A DNA stretch of 64,000 nucleotides from Trachythela sp. YZ-2020. Lineage: Eukaryota; Cnidaria; Anthozoa; Malacalcyonacea; Clavulariidae. The notes under the pieces were generated by a model, which saw nothing but the letters and a program-made list of their open reading frames with translations, made no database searches and was not told where the DNA came from. This document shows, in pieces, positions 18,101-24,381 of this stretch. A program made the position numbers and the translations under genes. Every line of letters begins with the position of its first letter. Position 1 is the first letter of the stretch. The stretch covers positions 620,001 to 684,000 of the forward strand of contig JADLSH010000073.1 in the NCBI GenBank assembly GCA_016169945.1, given 5' to 3'.

Positions 18101-20725
18101 TGCACGAAAATACTCATTTTTAGTGATATATAACCTATATATAAGACAAAAATTAAATGAAAAGCTAACATTGATGAAACTTTAGTCCATATTACTCTTT
18201 GTTCTTTTGAAATTCCTCACAGAACGTCCTGAAAAAACAAAAGTTTGCCGATGTTTTTTGGCGCGAACTTGTTTTTCACTCATCAAATAAGTTGAGATAA
18301 CTTTGTTATTTATAACAAAATGTTTCGGCCAATTCTCAAATTTACTTATTCTGAAAGACGACTTTCTCTAGTTTCCCAGAGGCATAAAAAAGCTCGACTT
18401 AACAAACAGTACGCTGAAAAATGATATAACTTTCCGATAAAATGATGCAAATTTTTCGTACGGAAAGTCGGAATTTAGTGAATTTCCGCGCAGGGGCCTG
18501 GATCATACCTACAAGACGAAGCTTCAAAATTCGGGTGGCTCCCTACAGTAATGCATGAGATGATCGCGGGACGAGAGTCAAAAACGCGTGGCAAGTACGT
18601 GGACTTTCCCACGCAAATTCAAAACAAAGATATTTCGCCAGGTTTTTCAAAATAATTTTTACCATTCTGAAAGATTTGTAATGAAAAAACTTTGAATAAT
18701 CCTTAGTTTTATGTGACAAAGCATCAGTAACACCAATGAGTGATTTTAACTATGATACAAATATCGCTTGGATAAAAAAAGCTTGACAGCAATATAAAAG
18801 TGAATTTTTCAAAAACATTTTAGATATAATGTTCACTAATAAGAGTTTATTAAACATTTATTAACTATTGTATAAAGACTGTTCAAGGTTATAAAAGTCG
18901 TTTAGTGATACTTGCATGTTTTTTACAAGTTAAACAGTAAAAATATCACAGTTCTATAGCAAAATACCGACTTGTTCATCTTCAGCAAAATTACAAAACT
19001 AGGCAAAGATATGTCCAGCTGTACGGCTGTTGAAGCTCGTGAACTGAGTAAATGACAGGATTCAATTGGACTTAAATCGATCTAACCCTTCACAGCATTT
19101 CTTGATTGTCCATGGCTCTCAAATATATTGAATAAACGTCAAAATCAAAAGATAAAAACAACATTTGCCACTCGTTTTTGCACGATGAAAGCACAACTTG
19201 CGCCCGCGAACTATTATTAACTAGTCAGCGGCGTTTTTATGTAGGGAATTGACCAAGGAATTGACCCAATTTTTCACCTTTATATGCGTTTTACTCTTTA
19301 GTTTTATCGGTAACCTACCTTCAAATTTTGACCATAAATTTTAATTTTGGTAAATTTCATATATTTCAATTTTAAAGAAAATCGCTAGTGTAGAAATCTT
19401 TATATAAAATTTTCGAGTTTAAAAAAATTGCACACTAGCGATTTTGATTAAACTTTCATAATAGTTTCAGAACATTATGCTTAAAACTTATATGAAATAA
19501 AAAAGATGGGTCACCGACTTTGTTTTTTAGATACGGACAATTTTATGCGCATAGTAACCACATTTCAGGCTTACGTCTTGTTACCATGGCAACGATGACA
19601 CTACCTGAACCGGGTTTTAAATATTCCATAGATGGTGAATATTACCCTCGAGTATAAAAAACGTCGTCATCTGCGATAATACTCGTTTAAAAACGATTTA
19701 TTATAAAGCTAAAATAACTGTAGGGAGCCACCTTAAATTAATTGGCTGATTATGAATCACATGACATGAAATTAAATCTTGTTTCTTGGACTGTTTTGAG
19801 TACGTATTTAATATATAATTAACTCAATAAATCATTAAACAAAAATGATCTTTTTGTTCCTAGATAAAACAATGAATGAATTGTTTTGTACAACGCTAAA
19901 AATACTCTCGTGCAGTGAAAGATGGAATATTCCATTCAATTCTGTTGTCGCCTAGTCGTGAATGGAACAATTCCATCTTTTGCTTCATGAATATATGCTA
20001 ACCATTGTCTGTTGCAATGTTGTTTTATATAGAGGAAATGCAAACGTGAAACCAGTTGGCAATCGTGAAAACCGCTACGAGCTAGAAGAAAATGAACAAC
20101 CCGGTGATGATAACGCCTATGATACAGTGTATCCCTCCGGTAGTGATGGAGCGTCCGGAAGTAACAAACAAGAAAAACCGGTATGTGAAGGTGGAATTGT
20201 ACCATAAGTTCATTAGGAAAATCAGAATTATTTTTTAAGAAATGATTTATTAGGGAGCAAGTGTGACAGTTGTGCTTGGCTCGCTTTCCCTTGCTGCTGA
20301 GTTGAGCCTGCTACTGTAAGTCGAGTGTAAGATATTTACTTATGTTGGGTAACTTCTCTATGCTTAAAAACGCGCGTAAGTGGAGTTTGGTTGGTTCTCT
20401 TATGTGCTTCGAGAGTTTTTCTCCGAGTTCTCTGCTTTCCCTGCCTCACTAAAAACTAACCTTTAGGTCTTAGTTCCCAACTCCATCAGCGTCAGCTGCA
20501 CTATAAATTTATCATGATTAAATATATTATTATTAACTTTATTACCACTATTGCTAGTTCTCAAGAGTGCCATATTTTCTTTTGCAGTTATATGCAACAC
20601 TCGACACAGTCGCCATGGAGTCAAATGGTTCGATAAAAGAAGATGAAGATCGCCCTGAACCCTCTGGATATGCGAGTATCAACCATGGCGAGACCGCGGA
20701 GGTGCCGAACGTTGACCAAGTGTAA
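102..20725 (+). CDS. IgSF transmembrane receptor with ITIM-like tail (multi-exon, 5' partial)
   Basis: I join nine exons: 102-434, 621-893, 1202-1450, 2539-2802, 4589-4786, 13113-13184, 13892-13904, 20033-20180 and 20588-20725. Every junction has AG/GT borders and the phases agree (1-1 for all Ig and TM exons, then 1-2, 2-0, 0-stop). The product is about 560 residues: a V-like domain without cysteines, four Ig domains (a1, b1, a2, b2), one transmembrane helix, and a tail of about 98 residues with tyrosines in YELE, YDTV, YATL and YASI contexts. The architecture fits a cell-surface adhesion or immune receptor signalling through SH2 proteins; that role is inferred. Cnidarian allorecognition proteins such as Hydractinia Alr are also IgSF with tyrosine-motif tails, but orthology is not claimed. 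The signal-peptide exon is not in the window. The introns hold a SINE, a retrozyme and several transposons. The long TM-to-tail introns are the least certain joins. Confidence 0.75.
435..620 (+). other. Intron
   Basis: A 186-bp intron with gt...ttacatttcag borders. Nothing else was recognised in it. Confidence 0.7.
621..893 (+). CDS. Exon: Ig domain a1 (I-set-like)
   Basis: A 91-codon phase 1-1 exon. It contains the canonical Ig signature: NEGDNFTCVC (B-strand Cys), GGNPPANVTWY (C-strand Trp) and ETYSGIYTCVA (F-strand Y-x-C). Several N-x-S/T sites are visible. It starts with KPNVT after the acceptor and ends just before gtaagta. It is about 80% alike by eye to domain a2 at 2539-2802, including the ends of the exon, which shows that a1 and a2 are duplicates. 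An alternative donor at 881 is possible but would break the shared exon end. Confidence 0.85.
894..1201 (+). other. Intron
   Basis: A 308-bp intron between Ig exons a1 and b1. The last about 60 bp (ttttcattagtaacaaagag... to the acceptor) are nearly identical to those before exon b2 at 4589, evidence of the internal duplication. No other feature was seen. Confidence 0.7.
1202..1450 (+). CDS. Exon: Ig domain b1 (I-set-like)
   Basis: An 83-codon phase 1-1 exon. Its motifs are GESVVITCESNG (B-strand Cys), RYIIFHNGAEV (C strand with Phe where Trp is usual) and RSDAGTYKCVAKN (F-strand DxGxYxC). The acceptor is cttcgcag and the donor gtaaaatt. It pairs with b2 at 4589-4786, which matches it closely but is shorter. 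Confidence 0.85.
1451..2383 (+). other. Intron after b1, copied after b2
   Basis: No exon was recognised here. Blocks around 1576-1800 and 2156-2350 recur in order at about 4972-5190 and 5305-5490 after exon b2, so this intron was copied with the Ig pair. The first of these blocks also has a third, decayed relative at 49782-50170. Confidence 0.75.
2384..2438 (+). CDS. Possible Thr/Pro-rich linker exon (doubtful)
   Basis: One frame reads APTTRPPTPTTKANMTT, a typical mucin-like spacer, between b1 and a2. Related coding potential (DPTTGSPTKANITSTS) occurs at 49337-49390, so the block is conserved in the local family. However, the available acceptor (tttgag) gives the wrong phase for the phase-1 neighbours, and no good donor exists beyond a weak gtacct at 2439. 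It may be a dead or alternatively spliced linker exon. Confidence 0.3.
2539..2802 (+). CDS. Exon: Ig domain a2 (I-set-like)
   Basis: An 88-codon phase 1-1 exon. It shows NEGDNVTCVCRGEGG, PPANVTWYKDGVQIG and GTDSGTYKCVAQS, a complete Ig disulfide pair plus C-strand Trp. It is the duplicate of a1. The donor gtaagt at 2803 is followed after 10 bp by a SINE insertion. Confidence 0.87.
2813..2990 (+). mobile_element. tRNA-derived SINE with conserved core domain
   Basis: It starts with a tRNA-like head: A-box-like ctgtggcgcaatcgcc and B box gtgggttcgatttt. A core, tcgtggttttctccgggcac..., follows, which also occurs in SINEs at 31578, 36897 and (reversed) 61724. The core resembles the deeply conserved Nin-DC-type SINE domain of cnidarians and deuterostomes, named from memory. 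It sits in the intron 10 bp from the a2 splice donor. Confidence 0.75.
2991..3439 (+). other. Intron, no feature recognised
   Basis: AT-rich sequence between the SINE and the retrozyme. No coding potential or clear repeat was seen. Confidence 0.5.
3577..3615 (+). ncRNA. Degenerate hammerhead ribozyme (copy 1)
   Basis: TTGACGA 3577-3583 (C3 changed to T), a perfect stem II gccg/cggc (3584-3587, 3593-3596), GAAA 3597-3600, stem III acat/atgt, and a GTC cleavage site ending at 3610 followed by tgcag. The upstream stem I strand is missing, so cis-cleavage is unlikely; its tgcag could still be used by a ribozyme reading around a circle. Confidence 0.7.
3858..3901 (+). ncRNA. Type I hammerhead ribozyme, complete core
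   Basis: Stem I is ctgca 3858-3862 pairing with tgcag 3897-3901 (5/5). The core CTGACGA is at 3863-3869. Stem II is gtcg 3870-3873 with cggc 3879-3882 (one G-U) and loop ttgaa. GAAA is at 3883-3886. Stem III is acat 3886-3889 with atgt 3892-3895 and a 2-nt loop. Position 17 is T3896, so cleavage is predicted after 3896. All invariant core bases are present; the site is GUU rather than the better GUC. Confidence 0.85.
3961..4588 (+). other. Intron before b2
   Basis: Unrecognised AT-rich sequence. Only the last about 60 bp match the region before exon b1. Confidence 0.55.
4589..4786 (+). CDS. Exon: Ig domain b2 (shortened)
   Basis: A 66-codon phase 1-1 exon, acceptor ttcttcacag and donor gtaagatt. 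It matches b1 but lacks about 11 residues near its start (KSNETGEPVV against the longer b1 opening) and a few at its end. The B-strand Cys (VVIPCESDG) and F-strand WSDAGTYKC are intact, so it may still fold as a C2-like short Ig domain. The reading frame is open. Confidence 0.8.
4787..5867 (+). other. Intron (duplicated block, then unrecognised)
   Basis: The region 4787-5500 matches the intron after b1. From 5500 to 5867 there is AT-rich DNA with a 13-base G run at about 5762. No exon was recognised. Confidence 0.6.
5868..6625. mobile_element. hAT-like non-autonomous element
   Basis: The left end CAGGGCCGTAACGAAGCC at 5868 is mirrored by the right end ggttagctacggccctg ending at 6581. This right end is repeated once more in a 44-bp tandem copy ending at 6625. 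CAGGG...CCCTG termini with poly-C/poly-G subterminal tracts are typical of hAT MITEs. A clean 8-bp target duplication is not visible (ttgttagg against ccttcagg), and the interior has no transposase. Confidence 0.6.
6640..6835 (+). mobile_element. LINE-type 3' tail
   Basis: An AT-rich 3' UTR-like stretch ends in a stem-loop (aagag-ccac-ttt-gtgg-atctt, 6789-6810) followed by AATAAA at 6815-6820 and an A/T tail. This layout is typical of non-LTR retrotransposon 3' ends. No coding part is attached. Confidence 0.45.
6878..6927. repeat. 22-bp perfect palindrome and a second partial copy
   Basis: ataatctcaca is followed at once by its reverse complement (6878-6899). Then, after tatg, a second copy gataatctcacatgtgaaaa follows. 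Confidence 0.8.
7063..7225. repeat. (ATT)n microsatellite
   Basis: A long ATT/TTA tract with interruptions. It is repeated in shorter form at 7700-7846 in the duplicate. Confidence 0.9.
7226..7598 (+). pseudogene. R2-like retrotransposon, region before the RT palm
   Basis: The frame reads NFWGYVKNILTKKDAV, AECVDYFSKTLAAIHP and IRKMKASGSPCPLDQISI. The last is the RT motif 'KSxGsPGPDxI' region of R2-superfamily elements, which I recall in very similar form from anthozoan genomes. It is interrupted after ISIICF by the tandem duplicate. A copy of its first part is at 7847-8085 with a frameshift. Confidence 0.7.
8086..8518 (+). pseudogene. R2-like retrotransposon, RT fingers and motif A
   Basis: The translation gives WKRACTILIYKKGN, SNFRPITLESIPLKV, EHNIQKGFT and then (after a frameshift) motif A as TPLDLKNAFGEVHHNLI, followed by IIESLYTDFKTSI. 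There are stops and frameshifts. It is broken by a microsatellite-containing insertion at 8519. Confidence 0.75.
8519..8846 (+). mobile_element. Insertion: TATG/TG microsatellite plus retroelement 3' tail
   Basis: It splits the RT frame between FRTPFI and PVGRGVLQGD. It begins with an AT/TATG/TG array (8519-8662). It ends with a small hairpin (ggaccccac ... gtgggtatcc, 8779-8816) and (taaa)n at 8832-8846, as in retroposed 3' ends. Confidence 0.6.
8847..9754 (+). pseudogene. R2-like retrotransposon, RT motifs B-E and thumb
   Basis: It contains motif B GVLQGDCLSPLLFN, motif C QFADDAAVIT with the catalytic DD, the KCSTFGIKK region, and SFEYLGRFFDF. The thumb follows with KNKLLLYSRYVLSKLSW and NYIRKWLGVPIS. 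A frameshift near 9480 moves to NKFGLNILPASVKFIQCQTVLRN in another frame. The frame ends at an insertion at about 9755. The order and the FADD motif fit the R2 superfamily with a restriction-like endonuclease. Confidence 0.85.
9755..11258. mobile_element. 1.5-kb insertion with short inverted ends
   Basis: GCGTCTACTGG at 9755 is mirrored by ccagtagacgc ending at 11258. The R2-like frame ends before and resumes after (CQGSFF, then TNVSKFSLSQL). The interior includes a G run at 11081, a weak hAT-like end near 11088-11110, and no recognisable transposase. The superfamily is unknown. Confidence 0.5.
11259..12132 (+). pseudogene. R2-like retrotransposon, CCHC and endonuclease end (copy A)
   Basis: It has NALPTRKNLNRWG-like sequence and then a zinc knuckle CSFC...H..C with spacing C-x2-C-x7-H-x4-C. 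The core of a PD-(D/E)xK endonuclease follows (CRPDLLLSTSNKHLYIV). A one-base loss near 11691 removes the expected Glu codon and shifts to VGFESNLSNNVKRKK. The C-terminus SSLGVFDKECHTF ... NKEWTNPEL ends at 12001. The 3' UTR follows, with a stem-loop and aataaag, and then an ATT tail. CCHC plus RLE downstream of the RT is diagnostic of the R2/NeSL group. Frameshifts make it inactive. Confidence 0.85.
12065..12102 (+). other. 3' UTR stem-loop of R2-like element (copy A)
   Basis: caattgtaa pairs with ttacaattg (9/9) around a loop of 20 bases. It is conserved in copy B at 12529-12566 with changes only in the loop. Confidence 0.75.
12133..12178. repeat. (ATT)n tail
   Basis: A trinucleotide tail directly after the copy A 3' end. 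It joins the 5'-truncated copy B. Confidence 0.9.
12179..12612 (+). pseudogene. R2-like element, 5'-truncated 3' end (copy B)
   Basis: An open frame from KKAKYKYLIEEQ to NKEWTNPELLNF (stop at 12440-12442) is the last about 85 residues of the same endonuclease domain. It is diverged from copy A and unbroken. A 3' UTR follows with the same stem-loop (12529-12566) and an aaataaataaattatt end. It represents a second, independent subfamily or insertion. Confidence 0.8.
12613..12914. other. Intron, no feature recognised
   Basis: The open frame on the minus strand here has no family resemblance and looks incidental. Confidence 0.4.
12915..13022. mobile_element. piggyBac-type MITE with TTAA target duplication
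   Basis: The ends are TTAA|CCCGTATTAATGCGC and gcgcattggcagttaatGGG|TTAA. CCC...GGG termini abutting TTAA on both sides (12911-12914, 13023-13026) are the piggyBac hallmark. It is 108 bp long with no coding. Confidence 0.75.
13113..13184 (+). CDS. Exon: transmembrane helix
   Basis: A 24-codon phase 1-1 exon between gccattgcag and gtaagtt. It encodes a Gly followed by about 18 Ile/Val/Leu/Gly residues and then YCCKSRG, a single-pass helix with a basic stop-transfer and a possible palmitoylated CC. The phase and strand match the Ig exons upstream and the tail exons downstream. The nearest Ig exon is 8.3 kb upstream, the gap being filled by transposons. Confidence 0.85.
13283..13642. mobile_element. 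MITE with ggggctgtttatatgga ends
   Basis: ggggctgtttatatgga at the left is mirrored by tccatgtaaacagcccc at the right. It is 360 bp long, with GAGATCTCG-like internal motifs. A related element is at 54771-55136. Confidence 0.75.
13643..13891 (+). other. Intron
   Basis: AT-rich sequence. A small inverted repeat aagttacccctagatggtgggtaactt lies near 13690-13720 and a polypyrimidine acceptor at the end. Confidence 0.5.
13892..13904 (+). CDS. Micro-exon (13 bp) of the receptor tail
   Basis: aatgtggagtatc is flanked by ttttctattttag and gtaagtga. It takes phase 1 from the TM exon and delivers phase 2 to the exon at 20033, which restores frame (K-C-G-V-S). Without it the tail frame would not match. 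The support is phase plus strong splice sites only; transcript evidence would settle it. Confidence 0.6.
13999..14566. mobile_element. hAT MITE with 8-bp target duplication
   Basis: CAGGGGCGGATTAGC and gctaatccgcccctg termini, flanked on both sides by the perfect 8-bp direct repeat gagaaggt (13991-13998, 14567-14574). It is 568 bp long and has no transposase. The TSD length and CAGGG ends establish the hAT superfamily. Confidence 0.9.
14588..15246. mobile_element. Foldback element (about 660-bp imperfect palindrome)
   Basis: Successive blocks are mirrored: agcatgtctgtgtgc with gcacgcagacatgct; tttttccaccgttggga with tcccagcggtggaaaaa; attgattaattgctttctct with its mirror near 15075; and gaggtggaaaaatg with the mirror near 15024. 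The whole can form one long hairpin. Confidence 0.8.
17110..17277. mobile_element. Tc1/mariner-type MITE, nested
   Basis: TA-GACCCCTTGCCTTGTTTAC is mirrored by gtaaacaaggcaaggggtc-TA with arms of about 40 bp. The TA at both ends suits a TA target duplication. Confidence 0.75.
17412..17552. mobile_element. Short hAT-like MITE, decayed
   Basis: CAGGGACCGCGGAG at the left is mirrored by ctccgcaggccctg at the right, with G- and C-runs inside. No target duplication is seen. Confidence 0.5.
17900..18533. other. Intron, no feature recognised
   Basis: A short GC-richer patch (aagatggcggcc) and otherwise AT-rich sequence. Confidence 0.4.
18534..19732. mobile_element. 1.2-kb non-autonomous element, GGTGGCTCCCTACAGT ends
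   Basis: ggtggctccctacagt at the left and actgtagggagccacc at the right, the latter followed by TTAA. There is no coding. A small internal inverted repeat (aaatcgctagtgt ... acactagcgattt, 19379-19446) is present. The superfamily is not certain. Confidence 0.65.
19918..19981. repeat. Hairpin
   Basis: aaagatggaat..ttccattca is mirrored by tgaatgga..attccatcttt, 50 bp before the acceptor of the first tail exon. Confidence 0.75.
20033..20180 (+). CDS. Exon: cytoplasmic tail, part 1
   Basis: A 148-bp phase 2-0 exon (acceptor ttttatatag, donor gtatgtg). It encodes about 49 hydrophilic residues rich in Asn, Glu, Ser and Gly. Tyrosines sit in RYELEEN (Y15 of the exon), NAYDTV (Y29) and TVYPSG (Y33). 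YDTV has the YxxV shape of SH2-binding sites. There is no enzymatic domain. Confidence 0.75.
20588..20725 (+). CDS. Exon: cytoplasmic tail, part 2, with ITIM-like motif and stop
   Basis: A phase-0 terminal exon, 45 residues then TAA at 20723-20725. LYATLDTV gives a YxxL motif at Y2. PSGYASINH gives SxYxxI at Y28, which matches the ITIM consensus [SIVL]xYxx[ILV]. The 22-residue spacing between the two motifs is longer than that of a classical ITAM. ITIM-type motifs recruit SH2 phosphatases in vertebrates; here that function is inferred. Confidence 0.8.
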   Translation, partial: LYATLDTVAMESNGSIKEDEDRPEPSGYASINHGETAEVPNVDQV

Positions 20726-23100
20726 ACAGAAGAACTGTGGATGGCGAACAGTAAGTGTGTTTCGGATTGCATGAAAATAATGGCCCTTTGCATAACACTT
20801 GGGCTACGTTTACACCAGTCAGTAAAAGTAGTAATAAAAACCGTTATTAATGCGCCGTTGTTCTCACTTATCTTCTTTCTGTTTTGTTCATGAATTATAG
20901 AAATTATTTTGATAAATGTAATGATAAAACAGCAATTTAAATTCATACGTACTTTATTTTATAGGAAAGATCTTCTGTGGGGTGTTGTATGTTGTAAAAT
21001 TTAACTTGTAATATGAACTAGCTAGTATAATTTTTATAAAGTAATCGATGATAGGTGTAGTGCATGAACATATGTTAAAGTAGTTTTTCAGTACATTTAA
21101 TCATTTTCTTAAACTTTTTGTTCAAGAATATTCGATGTTGCATGCATTGTTTAGCATGCAGTGAACAATATTAAGCACGATAATATTAAAACTATTTTTC
21201 AAACAAATATTAAGCTGGGTATATAATATTAATATTTAGCTAAGTAATAGTTGTCTAGAAAACAGCTTCAGAAGAAACGAATTGTTGGCCGAATGGGAAT
21301 ATTTCTTTCATTCATTGTCTCGTATTGTCATCTTCGTTGAGTTCTATATAGTATATACATTCGCGAGCGTATTGTATAATAAGATATTAAAACACGAACC
21401 GAAGACGAGCGGTTGAATACTTATACAACATGGTAGCGAATATTGGATACAGTTTGTGATTCGTCTTGAGAAGTCCGTTCGTGAATGATATGAACATTGA
21501 TATGATATTTTGTGGGGGAAATAAACATAAAGTTTATGTAAATCAGAAGGGTTTTGTATTCAGATATACAAGCTCCTTCACGGTCATGATTTCTGTTACG
21601 TTTTCTTCTTTAATTATGAATTCGTAAATACTTAAAGGAAATGGCAACAAAAATTTTGTTTTGAACGTTGAGAATAATTACTAAGACCTTTTACATATTC
21701 TACGTAACTTTTTTAATTTCTGAGATTTGTGACCAAAGACATCCTGTTATCCACCATCTTGTTTTATAATTCGATCTAATTAAATGACGTCCAACAGGGG
21801 TAGACGTTATAAAACTGGTAAAAATAACCTAAATACCAGTGGAGAGCTTCTACATAGCTGGTGGTTCAATTAAAAATAGACGAGTAGAAAAATAATAGAA
21901 TTTAGCATTATAATGACACGAGGATTGCTCAATATACATACAAAATAGTTTACCCTGTTGTGACGTCAAGCATACCGAAGATGGATATGCATATCCAAGC
22001 TGGCGGAATGCACAATTATTTTTGATAATATGAATTAAGTGGGATATTCTTTATACCAAGAACGATACAGGAAAAATATGTATCGGTTTTGCAATATATT
22101 CAATGTCTCTTCCAAATGGGACAAACTTAATTTTTATTGCTATTTCCCTTTAAAGGTAAACAGGTTTTTTTATTAATTATACTTGAAATTCTTGGCTGCC
22201 TTCGTATTTATGGAAACGCTCAATTTTGTCTTATATAAAAAGCATTTTGGGCACCTAAATGTTATTAGCTCTAATGGATAATAATAATAAGTAATTATTT
22301 ACATTATGTCATTAATAAATATATGGTGTAATTAAGTACTTAATACGGTATGTACTTAATACGGTATTATTAAGAATGTAAAAGTTCAAAGTTGTAGTTT
22401 ATTTTGTATATTGAGATTTCAATTAATTGATCAAAATCCATTATTACCGAAGGTAATCCAAATGTACCATGTTATCGCGTGCGTTAGGTATTTAGTTCAA
22501 ATGTTTACTTTTTCGTATCAGTGAAAGAGCAGGTTGTAAGAGCAGGTTGTATCATTGCGAACAAAAATGACCGAATACAATGATATGATCCGAGTATGTA
22601 TTCAATATATAATTAACTCAATAAATCATTCAACAAAAACAATTCTTACTTAACTGTTTTTCAATGTAAAGCGAAAAACAATACCTGTAGCATCATTCAC
22701 ATAACTATTTTCTCAATTTTGATTGGCGAATTTTTCTGCAAATAACTGGTGCAAATCACACGTCACCTGCAAATAACTTGTGTAAATAATGGTCTGAGCA
22801 TGCGCATTGGCCAAATCCGTTGCTCAGGTGCAAATAATGAGCCGCTGATCCTCATTAGCTTCGCTTTTGTAAACATTGAAACGACGGCTCGTCTATTTTG
22901 CTGAACTTTTACAAACTAGAATTTCGTGTTTGCCTACGTATAAAAAAAAACAAGCCAAACTTGCAGAAAACTTACCTCGCTACAAGGGAAATGACATATT
23001 GCGATGGAAAACGTTTTACAGCTGAACAAGGAAAATTTTACGTGGACAAAGGCAAATAAAAGCAACGATAAGCTCTATATGACCTGTTTACCTATGTGAT
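20726..23100. other. 3' UTR and AT-rich intergenic spacer
   Basis: No gene was recognised. A 48-bp block at 19799-19846 (in the last long intron) recurs at 22592-22640. Short TGCAAATAA repeats occur near 22738-22840. The remainder is featureless to me. Confidence 0.4.
21520..21525 (+). terminator. Possible poly(A) signal of the IgSF gene
   Basis: AATAAA about 800 bp after the stop, the first clear hexamer I noticed in sense orientation. It is unverified. Confidence 0.35.
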
Positions 23101-24381
23101 TTTTAGCCATTGTTTGAGTGTTTGAAAAAGTGGCAAACGAGAGCCAAAAGTTAAGAGGTTAGCCTTCGCTGTTTGGTGACTTTAGAAACTTTTTGAGTTT
23201 TTGAAAGTGCCGAAAAATGGCCAAAAATTTAAGTTTGCGATTTTTAGCCAGATTTTGAGTGTTTGCAAAAGTGGGCAAAAAGTAAAGGGGTTAGCCTTAA
23301 CTTTTTGTGGATAAAAAGTTAAGGGGTTAGCCTTTACTTTTTAGCAATTTTTAGCCACTTTTTGAGTTTTTGAAATAGTGGCTAAAAATGGCCAAAAAAT
23401 AAAGGGGTTAGCCGAAAAAAAGTTAAGTTGTTAGCTAGGCTTTACTTTTTGGCCATTTTTAGCCACTTTCTGAGTTTTTAAAAGTAGCTATAAATAAGTT
23501 ATTTTTAGCCACTTTTTGAATTTTTTCCCTCAAGAGGTTTAGTAAAGGGCTAGCGCTAGTTTGCCTGGTGTTACTGCAGGAGGAACCGGAGAACTTTGAA
23601 AAAGTGGCCACAAATGGCCAAAAAGTAAAGTGATTAGTCTTAACTTTTTGTCGAAAAAAAGTTAAGGGGTTAGCCTTTACTCTTTGGTCATTTTTAGCCA
23701 CTTTTTAAGTTTTGGAAAAAGTGGCTAAAAATTGCTAAAAGTCTTAACTTTTTATCAAAAAAATGTTAAGGGTTTGTTTTTTTTGTTTTTGTTTTTTTAA
23801 TTTATTCAAATGCATGACCTATTTACAGGTATTGCTAGAATATAAAGAATTTTTAGCCACATTTTGAGTGTTTGCAAAAGTGGGCAAAAAGTAAAGGGGT
23901 TAGCCTTAACTTTTTGTGGATAAAAAGTTAAGGGGTTAGCCTTTACTTTTTAGCAATTTTTAGCCACTTTTTGAGTTTTTGAAATAGTGGCTAAAAATGG
24001 CCAAAAAATAAAGGGGTTAGCCGAAAAAAAGTTAAGTTGTTAGCTAGGCTTTACTTTTTGGCCATTTTTAGCCACTTTCTGAGTTTTTAAAAGTAGCTAT
24101 AAATAAGTTATTTTTAGCCACTTTTTGAATTTTTTCCCTCAAGAGGTTTAGTAAAGGGCTAGCGCTAGTTTGCCTGGTGTTACTGCAGGAGGAACCGGAG
24201 AACTTTGAAAAAGTGGCCACAAATGGCCAAAAAGTAAAGTGATTAGTCTTAACTTTTTGTCGAAAAAAAGTTAAGGGGTTAGCCTTTACTCTTTGGTCAT
24301 TTTTAGCCACTTTTTAAGTTTTGGAAAAAGTGGCTAAAAATTGCTAAAAGTCTTAACTTTTTATCAAAAAAATGTTAAGGG
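23100..24381. repeat. Palindromic minisatellite with a 609-bp tandem duplication
   Basis: Alternating sense and antisense copies of ggctaaaaatggccaaaaag / taaaggggttagcc and tttttagccactttttgag. The segment 23240-23848 is repeated at 23849-24457 almost unchanged (offset 609). The ORFs inside are identical duplicates with no family. Confidence 0.85.

Noticed and set aside
19936..20205. 89-codon minus-strand frame
   Set aside because: Antisense of the first cytoplasmic-tail exon and an adjacent hairpin.
20554..20946. 130-codon minus-strand frame
   Set aside because: Antisense of the terminal receptor exon; no family resemblance.
19799..22640. LTR pair (48-bp direct repeat at 19799 and 22592)
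   Set aside because: Too short, no TG...CA ends, primer site or gag/pol between; the interval contains host exons.
23459..24310. Duplicate 80-codon genes on the minus strand
   Set aside because: Identical frames arise from the 609-bp duplication of satellite DNA.
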